Positions 22,997 to 33,799 of a stretch of DNA of 64,000 bases are shown here, one piece after another. The translations under genes were made by a program, and so were the position numbers. Position 1 is the stretch's first letter. Every line of letters starts with the position of its first letter. Origin of the DNA: Cryptomeria japonica. Its lineage: Eukaryota; Streptophyta; Pinopsida; Cupressales; Cupressaceae. Location: the NCBI RefSeq assembly GCF_030272615.1, contig NC_081406.1:248677218-248741217 (forward strand), in the 5' to 3' direction. A model generated the notes under the pieces. It saw only the letters and a program-made list of their open reading frames with translations. It was not told the DNA's origin and searched no databases.

Positions 22997-24358
22997 TGAT
23001 GGTATGATGAAATAATAAGTATCTGGTCAACTACTAGAGAGGGGGGGGGGTGAATCAATAGATAAAAAAATTGATATTAAACTTCACCAATCAATCTCTC
23101 AAAGAAAACTTAGAATACTAACTCTGTCAAGATAAAAACTCATAAGATAAAACATGTTGTCTGTTACAACAAATTAACAGTAAACAACTTCTTCATATCT
23201 TCAATACTATCGGTTATCATGATTTATTAGAAATAGTTAAGTAGTTAAGTAAATAAACCATGAAAACATAACCACATAAACATTCACCACTTGACACAAA
23301 TATGTTTGACATGGAAACCCAAATAGGTAAAAACTATGGTGAGATGAGACTCACAAGATAATATCTAAAGTCTTTTGAAGTTCACCCTATTAGGAGCCTA
23401 GCCTGTTAAAGCTTTACAAAAAGTATTGTTAAGAACTGATCCTGTTAGGAATCACCCAGTTAAGGGATTGACTACTAATTCTTTGTTAGAAGCAATACCC
23501 TATAAAGAGTAACCTTGGTAGAGGATTTGAAAATCCAATCTAATGGACTACCTTGTTAGAGGATTTGAATAGCACCAAGCTTGTTAGAGCTTACCCGGTT
23601 AGGGGCTTTCAATTTTTCTATAATTGTTAGAAAACAACAGGAGTTTGCTGATCTATCTGAATAGAACTACACTTTCTTGATCAGATCCATTTCATGCTTC
23701 TGTGTGCCTTTACTCAAATTGCAGATACACCATCCGGTTAGGCAACCACACACTCAACTGAACTGTTTTGATCTCTTTGCCAACTCTCTTTAAAACTAAA
23801 AAACTTCATCAACCTTAAATACAAATCAATCAGGTTGGTAACACAACAAAAACCTTACTCTCATTGAGATTAAAAATAAATTTGGTTCAAGTGTGACCAT
23901 TGGATTACAACAATCTTTGCACATCAATCAAGAAAACCTTGATCACTGCTTCATTGAACTTAGTAACTCATCACACGCTTTGCATTAGATGCAATACAAT
24001 TTCTCATTCCCTAGACAAAAAAAATGTTACAACAACTCGCCAAAATCTCTTGGAATTGTCTTCATACAATAATTATGCATGTCATCATCATTACTGCTCA
24101 TCATTAAATCATAAACCAATATAACAAATTCACCAAACATAATTAGTTAGGGTTTATCAAAAACAACTAGTAGGGTTTACCGGTTACAACAATAGATAAA
24201 GTTTACTACTTTACACTAGTTACCGGTTCTCCTCACAAATTCTTCCTACCGATTTCAGTAACAATATTACAACAATATCAACAATATCATTACCGGTTCA
24301 ATTGATATCAATGACAACAAACCATATCATTAATGCAATATTCATGCAAATGCCAACA
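22997..24358 (-). mobile_element. Solo LTR, copia type, minus orientation
   Basis: Read on the minus strand it starts TGTTGGCATTTGCATGAA and ends ATCATACCATCA, with the C-run 'tgattcaccccccccc' close to the end as in the copia LTRs here. Length 1362 bp, with no internal region. Flanked by tagtt (22992-22996) and caatt (24359-24363), which differ by two transitions; host integrase sequence resumes directly. It differs from the other LTR families in the window. The interior (23390-23620) holds several diverged 'ttgttagag..gatttgaa' units. A 74-codon frame at 23900 is not a gene. Confidence 0.75.
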
Positions 24359-24363
24359 CAATT

Positions 24364-24775
24364 AAGTATTGCAGAATCTTTGGTAGTAAATGCTATATCA
24401 AAAGAGATAATTCCATTGGAAAGTTTGATCCTAGATGTGATGAAGGGATATTTCTTGGTTATTCTAATCAAAGCAAAGAATATAGATGTTATAAAAAAAT
24501 ATTGTAGAAAATTGTGGAGAGCACTAATGTCAAGGTGGATGAGCATAACATAAGTCAAATTAGAACTTATGAGAGAGAACCGGTAGTGGAAATGATCATA
24601 ACTAAACTAGTAGAACCTACACCGGAACAAGAATGTTGAACCAGTTACTCCGATAGTATCAAAAAATTCAACAGTAATTGAAGATCAGAGTAGAGGAATA
24701 GAAATTCAGAAGACTCCTAAGTATGTAAGGTTAAATCATTCAGAAGACCAGATCATTGGAGACAAGAATAAAGGA
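24364..24775 (+). pseudogene. Copia-0 integrase C-terminus and linker to RT
   Basis: Continues from the solo LTR with sequence matching KYFKKIGSKCYIRRDD of Copia-A, then the GIFLGYS region in shifted frames and the linker ([16 protein letters not shown]). Several frameshifts. Confidence 0.75.
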
Positions 24776-26144
24776 GTGATGACAAAAAGCAGGTTGGTAG
24801 CTGATGAGGTATGTTTAATTTCTCAAATTGAACTGGCATCAGTAATTGAAGCATGTAAAGATGAATGTTGGATGAAAGCTATGGAAGAGGAATTAGATCA
24901 GATAAGAAAGAATAACACATGGACTTTAGTTCCCCGACCTAAAAATAAGAATGTTATTGGAACTAAATGGGTGTTTAGGAACAAATTGAATGAAGATGGA
25001 CAGGTTGTGAGGAATAAGGCTAGATTGGTTTGTAAAGGACATTCTCAGAAGGAAGGAATTGATTATGAGGATACTTTTGCTCCGATAGCTAGGATTGAAG
25101 CTATGAGATTATTTCTTACTCATAAGAACTACAAGGTTTATCAGATGGTTGTTAAGTGTCATTTATGAATGGAGATCTTGAAGAGGAATTTTGTATTGAG
25201 CAGTCTGATGGATTTTCACTTTTAGATGAAAAAAACATGGTTTGTAGGTTAAGGAAACCTTAATATGGATTTAAACAAGCCCCTAGAGCTTGGTATGCAA
25301 GATTGGATAAATATCTTTTGAAGCTTGGTTTCACTAGAGGTAATGCTGACAATAATTTATATTATAAGATCACTGATGATGACATATTGATTGTTGAAGT
25401 CTTTGTTGATCATATCATTTTTGGAGGTGAGGATAAGTTATGTGTGTAATTCTCTGATAATATGAAGAATGAATTTGAGATGTCTATGATTGGGGAGATG
25501 AAATTTTTCTTAGGTTTGTAGATTACTCAAACTGATAAAGGTATTTTCATCTGTAAAACTATGTATGCTAGGGAGTTGCTGAAGAAATTTGGTTAGGAAA
25601 ATTCTAAACCGGTTGGTACTCCTATGGTTACAAGTGAGAAATTGACTAAGATAGATGCATTAGCACTGGTAAATCCTACAAGGTACAAGTCTATGATTGG
25701 AGGCTTGCTATATCTGACATGGACTAGATCAGACATAATGAATGCAATGTGTATTATATCAAGATATCAGAGCTATCCTAGAGAGAATCCTAAGAGTGTG
25801 GTGAAAAGGATTTTCAAGTATTTACAAGGAACAACTGATTATGGTTTGTGGTATCCTAATGATGATGGCTTTACACTATGTGCATATACAAATGCAGATT
25901 GGGCTGGAGATGTTGATGACCGAAAGAGCACATTTGGTGGAGATTTCTTTCTTGGAAAGAAACTTGTTTCATGGATCAACAAGAAGCAGTCATGTACCTC
26001 TTTATCTACTATTGATGTTGAGTATGTTGTTGTTGCTACTAACTATACACAAGTTCTATGGATGAAGCAAATATTGAAGTATATAAGGGTGGATTGTAAT
26101 GAACCAGTAGCTATTCATTGTGATAACTCTGCTATTATTGACAT
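24776..26144 (+). pseudogene. Copia-0 reverse transcriptase and RNase H (first part)
   Basis: [58 protein letters not shown]. After a frameshift at about 25160 it continues with the GFKQAPRAWYARLD region and the catalytic box FVDHIIFGG (about 25405), where the second Asp is His. RNase H from 25624: MIGGLLYLTWTRSDIMNAMC, NADWAGDVDDRKST and VAIHCDNSAIIDI. It stops at the Gypsy-2 boundary in mid-motif. Confidence 0.88.
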
Positions 26145-27621
26145 TGTAGCTAGGAAATCAGAAATCATCACAAGCAATTCAATATTAGTCATAGCTCAAT
26201 CACAAAAGCTCAAATGCAATGATCAATCCTAACACACTCAATAAAGACATGAATACAAAACATTCAAGATTTGAAAATTAAGCAAACCAAATGCAAATTT
26301 GAATGTCTCCTTCATGTGGCTCCATTGTCCTTCTTTCTCCTTAAAATAGCTTTGTTGTGGATCTCGCCTACTAGTGCATGATCATGATATGAAAGCAAGT
26401 AGACAAGATAGTAGCACAAGAATACTCGAAGCATGATTGATTCGACAAAGTGATTCGTTCGATAATGTGATTAGTTGGGATTGAAGAAAATCATCCTTTT
26501 TATAGACAAATTGGAGAAAAGATCAAATTAGCATGAAGAGATTCAAATGGAAATTGCAAATCAAGAATGTCAATTATGACTAATTATGACAAATTTGCAC
26601 TTTCTATGCAAGATTAATTGATTGATAATTTATGACAAAATTATGACAAATTTCTATGTCAAAATTGATTGATTGTCAATTATGACAAATTATGACAAAT
26701 TGAAATGTCATTCCCATGAAATTAGGAGAAAAATAGGAGAAAATTGAATTAGAAATTAGGAAAATTAGAAAATTGGAAAATAGGAATTAGGAAATTAGAA
26801 AATGAGGAAATTAGGAATTTAGTGAATTAATTAATAATTTGTTATTTATTAATTAATTCACAAAAGGAGGAATAATTAGTTAGCCAATTAAATAAACATT
26901 TAATTGTAACACGAAGACCTAGGATAAATAAATAAATTATTTAACCTAGAGGGAGAAATGACAAATAAGGTTAAATGAATAAATCATGAAACCCTAAAAA
27001 AAGAATTAGAAAATGCAAGGATGACAATTAGGTCTTGACAAAGGATAATTGATATCGATTCGATTTGATCATGATTCTGACTTGATAAAAGACCAATGTT
27101 GATACATGATGTGATTGATAAATGCACCAATTGACGAGGGACAATGACTAATTGATCCAAATTGAGAAAGATGATGATCGATGACAAATCGATCGCAAAA
27201 TGACAAAATTGACAAGAAGACAAGGATCGATGACAAAATAGATCACAAGACGACAAGATTGATGACAAATTGATCAAAAGACAAGAATCGATGACAAATC
27301 GATCGCATGATGACAAGATTGATAAGAGGAGAAAACCCTAATTAGGATTGACGATGTCCAAAATGATGACAAATGAATACGCACATAGATGCGACAGGAT
27401 AAGATTGACCAAAAGCATGACTGAAGATTGTTATCGACAAGACCAAATTTGAAAGTGAGACAACTGAAGAATGCAAAAGAAGGACTCAATGCTCGCAAAT
27501 GATAAAGACCAAGTGCGTGACATAGGAGAAATGTTAATGCGACGCAAAAACCCTAAAATAAGGCAATGCGCAAATGTTAAAGTACGATTCCGCAAGCATT
27601 GACCATTTTTAGGTGTCTACA
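26145..27621 (-). repeat. 3' LTR of Gypsy-2
   Basis: Plus strand TGTAGCTAGG to GTGTCTACA. It contains 'aattatgacaaattatgacaaa' type repeats (26560-26700) and a minisatellite of GATGACAAATCGATC/GACAAGATTGAT units (27170-27330). A candidate TATA box (TATAAAAAG on minus) lies at 26496-26504. ORFs on either strand here are repeat noise. Confidence 0.92.
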
Positions 27622-27637
27622 TTTTGCCCCTCTTTGA
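27622..27637 (-). promoter_or_regulatory. Polypurine tract of Gypsy-2
   Basis: On the minus strand CAAAGAGGGGCAAAA immediately before the LTR start TGTAGACACC, as in Gypsy-1. Confidence 0.88.
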
Positions 27638-28459
27638 GACAATGCGATTTTAAGCATTGTTTCAAAGAACAATAATGAAAATGCCCTAGACACTCACTGA
27701 CAATGACATATGCATGCCCCCTCAAGGAATTGGCCAGAAACATCTAGAAAAGAGGCCAATTGATCGATAAGAATGATAGAACATGATAAGAGCAAACAGA
27801 CGGACAATCAAAGATCAGATGCACGAAAGACAAGCAATTGAAGGTGAAAAAGACCATGACCAACATGAGATGGAGAGAGTGCACGTCCATCTATGCACTG
27901 ACAAAGATCTATAAATGAGACAAAGAGAGTGAAAATTGCTCATTTGCACTAGCCAAAGGGGAGGATTTGTTTCTCTAGAAAAGGACACTTGCAGAGAGAT
28001 GGTGAACATTCCAAGGGTAGATCACCTCAGAGAATGTGTACACATGTACAAACAACTAGATGATGCGGGAGCAGTGGTATGTATCTCAAAAACCCATATT
28101 GTCAATTTTATGAATTTTGATCGCTTGTGGGACATTGCAGGGCCCACAAAAAATGCAGAAAGTGACTTATGCGCTTGTGTAGGGCGAATCCTGCACTTGT
28201 GTAGGGTCTTTTGTGCTTGTGTAGGGGGACATAGGTGCATGATATGTGACACAGGCGTAGGATACACAACACAGGCATAGTTGTGCCCTGGGAACTCAAT
28301 TTAGGTCAAAAACAGCATGCAAATGATCCGAAAAGGGGGGATAAGGGTAGGATAGGTCAGAATAGATGAAAAACACCCTGATTTAAACATGAACTGAGGA
28401 AATGCAACCTGTATGAGCAAACCCTAAAACTGACAAAATATGCCCCAATTGTGATGCAG
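27638..28459 (-). other. Gypsy-2 3' region next to the LTR
   Basis: Noncoding. At 28165-28275 it holds short units of the CTACACAAGCGC / GACACAGGCGTAGG kind in both orientations, related to the 20-bp repeats of the leader (35646-35836). Confidence 0.6.
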
Positions 28460-28855
28460 AGTCGACAGTGTCCATTGATCACACGGGAGAACTGACCAGA
28501 CTGCTTCATGTTACGACATAGACTCATGAGCATGGACAGAGATACATTAGCAGGACTTGGGATATACTATATCACATTCATGCCCGAGATTAGGGCAAAC
28601 ACAGGACTGCTTACCGCATTGGCAGAGCGATGGCATTCAGAGACCTCCTCATTCCATCTGGCGACTGGAGAGGCGACTATGACACGGGAGGATGTATGGC
28701 GTATCCTCCGCATTTTGATTCATGGAGAGATGGTAGACATTTTGTGGTTAGCCTGCAGGCCATACTTAGGACAGACAGTCCAATTTTGTACTTTGATATT
28801 ATGTGGATATATGATATGATATGCATCGATATGATGGGATGCAATGTGCTATGAT
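28460..28855 (+). pseudogene. Plant mobile domain (PMD) fragment, antisense inside Gypsy-2
   Basis: On the plus strand, opposite to Gypsy-2, the frame from 28508 reads LLTALAERWHSETSSFHLAT, GEATMTREDVWRILRI and LIHGEMV. This fits the N-terminal signature of the plant mobile domain (L..L.ERW..eT.tFh...GE.t.TleDv..ll.lpi.G..V). A frameshift near 28720 moves the continuation to another frame (WRDGRHFVVSLQAILRTDSP). Only about 110 residues of a domain of several hundred remain, so it is a fragment. PMDs occur in host MAIN/MAIL genes and in transposons; antisense extra ORFs are known in some plant gypsy lineages, so this may be an old element-borne gene. Confidence 0.68.
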
Positions 28856-30658
28856 TTATGGTATTTTCCATGTATGGATGACTTATGCACTGTTGATGTA
28901 TTATTGTGGAACATGTATGGATATATTGTTTTTATGTGTTTTTGATGCATTTATAATATGAAATGGATAAAATGCTTGATGTGAGGCTTGACGTAATGCA
29001 AATGTACTAACCAATGAATGCAAGATGCAGCATATGTGTTTAGGGAAATCGGAGCACTAGACCAAACTGACTATCCAAATTGATGAAAGAAATATTAGTA
29101 AGAAGAAAATGAGATAGAGGATAGGTAGAGATGAAGAAAAAACTTGCTTTCAGTAATGCACTTTGTAGGTGAGAACCTTTTTTTTAATGTAGCAAAATCG
29201 ATGCGTAGCATCATGGCATTGAAGGCTAGAGCTGAAATGCAACCCTTTCTGCAAAAGAAAGATGCATCGCAGACAAACAACAAGCACAACAAAAAAAAGA
29301 AAGGGACCATGAACCATCCCGGTCACTCTAAATCACTCAGTGACATCATCGAGCAACATAGGAACATGATTGAAGCCAAAAAAATAAATCAGTAAAAAGA
29401 TAAGATGCACAAATTCCAACAAATCAAACAAACATCTTGATTTTCATTGTCAAAAGTTGAAAGTGTTGATAGGACGATCATGCCATCTGGTCTCAGGACA
29501 TGTGGTACCCCATCTAAGATAGGACACAGTCTAGTTTTGAGTATACCACACCCTGTATAGGACCCATGATAGTAGTGACAAGGACAAAGGATAATGTTGA
29601 GGTTGATTGATATGACAATTTTGATCAGTTTGAATGTTTGGTTTGATGGAAAAAGTTCACCTATTAACACATGGTTTCATTAAAGTGCAATGTTGTGAGT
29701 AATTTTTGTTGGATGGATGCTCAGTGATTTGTCTATGAGGGGTTATTTATTGCAAAATGCTTTTCGAGTTTTTACAATTTTTTTGTGTTCATTTTTTCAG
29801 GACTTTATTTGACTTTTTAGGGATTTTCTCAAGACATTATTTGATTTTTTATGATTATTTCAAGGCATTTTTCAATTTTTTTGGATTATTTCAGGACAGT
29901 TTTCAATTTTTTTTGAATTATTTCAGGACATTTTTCATTTTTTTTGGATTTTTGCCCCCAATGTCTAGCAAGGCAAGGAATATGACAGGTGAATAAATAG
30001 GCTTGCTGAAATGATAGGTGGATAGAGGGAAGACAAAGGCCTTTTATCATGGAGACAATACAGATGCAATTTTCAAGGGCTATTGCATGATGGGACAAGA
30101 GACTGGATATGACAATGTAAAGTAGGAACATGGCATGAGGGACATGTCAAGAGGTTTTTGAAACCATGTTTAAATTTTGCGTCCTTATGTCAGATCAAGA
30201 TCAAGGAATGAAAAAGAGTGTATGGATAGTGATAAGATATGGATAGGATAAGAAAGACCAAGAATGGATAAGGGACATGGACTAAAGGTTGGGATAGGAT
30301 ATGGGATAGTGGCAGAAAGTTGCAATAAGCTAGGGAATATGGATGAAAGGTTATAATAAGCAAATGGATAAAGACCAAAAGCTATGATAGACTAAAAGCT
30401 ACAAACAAGATGCATGATGCTCATGACGATCCTCAGCCTTGTCAAGATCAAAGGTGGAAAATGGGATATGTACATGAAGGACAATAGGATAATGGAGGGT
30501 AATGACAGGGGTTCGATAGGATAATGAAGGGCAATAGGATATGAAGGAGTATGACATGGGTTCGATAGGATAATGGAACAATGAAGGACAAAAGGATATG
30601 ATAGGATAAAACCTCCCCCCAAGTGTGGTGTGCAAGAAGTTCATAGATTACGCATGAC
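28856..30658 (-). other. Gypsy-2 3' region, middle part
   Basis: No gene supported. It includes a T-rich tandem repeat (29790-29955) and GA-rich sequence at 30190-30620 with repeated 'aggataatggaggg' and 'gttcgataggataatg' units. Confidence 0.6.
29790..29955. repeat. T-rich tandem repeat
   Basis: Four to five diverged copies of about 35 bases of the type ATTATTTCAGGACATTTTTC followed by a T run. Confidence 0.75.
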
Positions 30659-30720
30659 GCCTGTTTACCAGGTTTTCATCACGGTACTTGCCCAAGGCGC
30701 CTGTTTGCCAGGTTTTCACC
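30659..30720 (-). repeat. Duplicated 22-base block shared with Gypsy-1
   Basis: The copy at 30699-30720 (minus strand) contains GTGAAAACCTGGCAAACAGG and matches Gypsy-1 5268-5289 at all 22 bases. A second copy at 30659-30680 has two mismatches. Both lie just after the coding region and A-rich tract in element orientation. Confidence 0.75.
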
Positions 30721-30744
30721 AGTGGATGAATTATTTTTGCTTTA

Positions 30745-30800
30745 CTTTTTTTCTTTTGCCTTTTTTTTTTTTTTAACTTTTTTTTTTTTTTTTTGTATTT
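30745..30800 (-). repeat. A-rich tract (T-rich on plus) after Gypsy-2 ORF
   Basis: Long T runs on the plus strand, in the place corresponding to the A-rich tract 5090-5262 of Gypsy-1. Confidence 0.75.
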
Positions 30801-30970
30801 TAACTTTTTCAATAGAAGATGGACACATGATAGGGGATGGAAGAAGGACTCAAGCGTCTGTTTGTTTGGATAGTAGCCTTGAAAAAAAATGGACCATGAC
30901 CTTTAAAAGTATGCTCAAAGACGTTGGTAGGATAAGGACATGGAAAATGAGCTGAAACTAAGGCAAGGAT

Positions 30971-33799
30971 TTATGCAAAGGATTGGATCAAAGGGATCGA
31001 ATGATGGAAAATATGCATTGGATAATGGATAGGGTATTGGAAGAATTGTGCTTGAGTGAATAGAAATGTTGGCAAGATCAACATTGGCACACACCTTGAG
31101 GGGTGATGGACTGGTGGAGGAAAAATGGATCTCAGATTGTGAGATTTGGACAAAGGAATAGCTTGGGATTTTGGGACATAAGGGCCCAAAATGGATGAAG
31201 AAGGTGATGGAGGAACAAATTTGAGAGGTTTGGATGGAGGAATAGCAACTTTGGATGCCAAGTTGGATGTTTCTTTAGGCTTTTGTGCTTCAAGGAGCCG
31301 CTTAGGGATCCACATGGTTTTTGTTTTTTCATGCTTTTGTGGTTCCTTGGAGTGCATTGCTTGCACTTGGGATTTAGGAACCCATATATATTTTGACTTT
31401 GCTTTATTTTGCTCAGTGGGCCTTTGTGGCCTTTTGGATATTTCTTTTTCTTTATAGATCATATTGTTCTTTGTTTTGACATGTTGATTATATTGGACAT
31501 GTTGATCCTTGAATACATGTGGATTTTTAGACTTATGACTTTTATACTTGGCATCCAAATTGCTTGGAGGGGGAAAGGAATGCATGGATGGATATGACTG
31601 AAATGGAGTTCTTTTGGATGGATGAAATTTACTCAAGGATGTGTGCCTTTGCTGACCTTGCATAGAGGACGAATAGATATAAGGACCTAAGATGGATGGA
31701 AAGTATGATGGGGAAGGTGTATGTTTTGATTGTGATGAAGGGATACCAATGTCTTGAGAGTGAGTTGTGTAGACATGACCCTTAACATTTTCTTTGATAT
31801 GGATGGATTCTTGCTTATGGAGATCTACTCCTTTGCCTTTATGAATATCTTGACTTGTAGGATACTCTTTTCTTTGGGAAGAAGATGCGAGTCCATTATG
31901 AGGTGGATATGATATGAGAGAAATAATGAGATCTTGAAGTGGATCGGATTTCACCAAAGTGGAAGAACCCATTGTGCATGTCGAGGGTTCATGAACATCT
32001 TGCATTGACATGTTAGAATCATGAGGGGGATTAGGATCATGAGGGGGACTAGGATTGTGTAGTGGACATGGTTCAATGATAGGCTCTTGAAGAGATGGGA
32101 TGGGAAAAATAATGGGATCATCAAAAGAAATGCGATCTTGGAGTGTATATGGAGCATTAGGACAAGGAGATGGAGGAACAAGTGGATCTTGTGGAGGATC
32201 TGAAGGAATAATTTGATCTTGACAAGGAGAAAGATCATTGGAATCCTCTTTAAAGGTGCTTTACTCTTGACTTTCAATGGGATCATCATAAAGGATGGAA
32301 AGGATATCTTGATCTTTCTCAGGAAGTGGAATGTCAATGGGATTTGAAAGGACATTGTGTTCATGAAATGGAAGGGGATCGTTTGGGATTGGATGAACTG
32401 GGATATCTTGATCTTGCCCAGGGAATGGAGTGTCAATAGGACTTTGGATAGGATGGACAAGAATAGGGGAATCATCATGAGTTTCTGGGAAGATGAGATC
32501 CTGGTCAACAATTGGATGGGATGATAAGGTTTCGGGATCTTGATCTTGATTTGTTTTAACACATGTTTCTTTATGCTCTAAATTATCCTCTTGACATGGG
32601 GTTAGAATTTGGATATGCATAGGGGATTCTAACAAGGGATCAATGGTTTGGCATGAAGGAAATGCACTTTGAACATTTGTGATGGATTCTGGCAAGGAAT
32701 CAAGGCTTGAACATGAGGAAGAGTGACTTCGAATGGGGTCCTCTAAAATAGGTAATGGCAATAAAGTGCATGGTGGCATTGGGTCTTGTATTTCTGAAAC
32801 ATGACAAGGATGTGCATCATGAATTGGATTATCTTGGCAATCAATTATGGATAGCTCTTGGATAATTGCATCCTTGGGTGTATTGTTTGATGAGGACAAC
32901 ATAGAAGGTTCTTGTGAAACTTCTAAAGGTGTAGGGATAGATGCCACTGGAGAGTCAATTTGTTTGTGGGGGGATGAGGCATTTCTAGACATAATTGTAT
33001 TATCTTGATCTTCCTCAAAGAACTCACTTGGTAGGTTCCTTAAGATCCTTGCAATAAAGCCACCTTTCTTTCGAGGTTTTGACATGGTTGTATCTAGAAT
33101 TTGAACTTGTTTGGCAAGGAGTTGGTTCTGATCTGATGTCATGTTTTGATATTGGACTTGGTTCAATTGGTCTGACATGTTTGAAACTTGGGTTGGTGTG
33201 TGCTGCAACCTTTGTTTTTGAATGTTTGGTTGTGGTTGTTGACATTGATATTCCACCGTTGGTTGAACCATTTGTGGACATTGTATAGTTGGTTGGACAT
33301 ATTGTTGAAATTGGACCATTGGTTGTATTGGTTGTATATGTTGAACAATTGGTTGAACCATTGGTTGTATTGGTTGAAAATATGATTGATAGTAAACACC
33401 TTCTTGTTCTTGTTGTGGAGGCACATAATGTTGAAATTGATGTTGTCTCCTTTCTTGAAATTGTTTCATCATCTCTATTTGGGAGAGGAGAGCTGGTATG
33501 TCTGATCATTCAAGAAGAGATCTTACATCAATTGGCTCAATCTTTGGATTTCGACCTGGAAATTTTTGAAACATTTAGGACATTTGTGATCTATTCTTGT
33601 CAATGTTTTTCACTCTTTGTTCCAATATCTCCTCTTCTTGAGCTAGTTTCTCCTCTAGTTTTTGTATTTGGACATTTACATCATCATGATAAGTTTGATC
33701 CAAGTTTTGAGACATGTAGAGATTGGATTGACATGATTGATTGCTCAATTGTGATGACGTGGCTTCGTAAGAAGGTTGAGACCTCATTTCAACAAACAT
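30971..33799 (-). pseudogene. Gypsy-2 long gag-like ORF, three in-frame stops
   Basis: One reading frame of about 942 codons with stops at 33575-33577, 33506-33508 and 32261-32263 and no frameshift that I can see, much better kept than the other ORFs here. I choose the start MFVEMRSQPSYEATS at 33799. Residues about 45-70 form a coiled coil (IQKLEEKLAQEEEILEQRV). Next comes a Gln/Tyr/Val-rich part (PIQPMVQPIVQHIQPIQPMV), then KKGGFIARILRNLP and the module HKQIDSPVASIPTPLE / QEPS / NNTPK shared with the Gypsy-1 linker. A Pro/Asp-rich stretch follows, then a basic part with the paired motif KSKYIWVPKSQ / KTKTMWIPKR. No zinc knuckle, protease or pol motif. Probably a structural Gag-type protein. 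Confidence 0.7.

Noticed and set aside
26984-27498. Minus-strand ORFs of 110 and 74 codons (Ser/Leu/Cys-rich)
   Set aside because: Translations of the LTR minisatellite; the first occurs again in the other LTR (36790-37122).
31951-32562. 203-codon minus-strand ORF overlapping the Gypsy-2 ORF
   Set aside because: Different frame over the same repeats; low complexity (Ile/Leu/Pro/His) and no similarity to the Gypsy-1 module.
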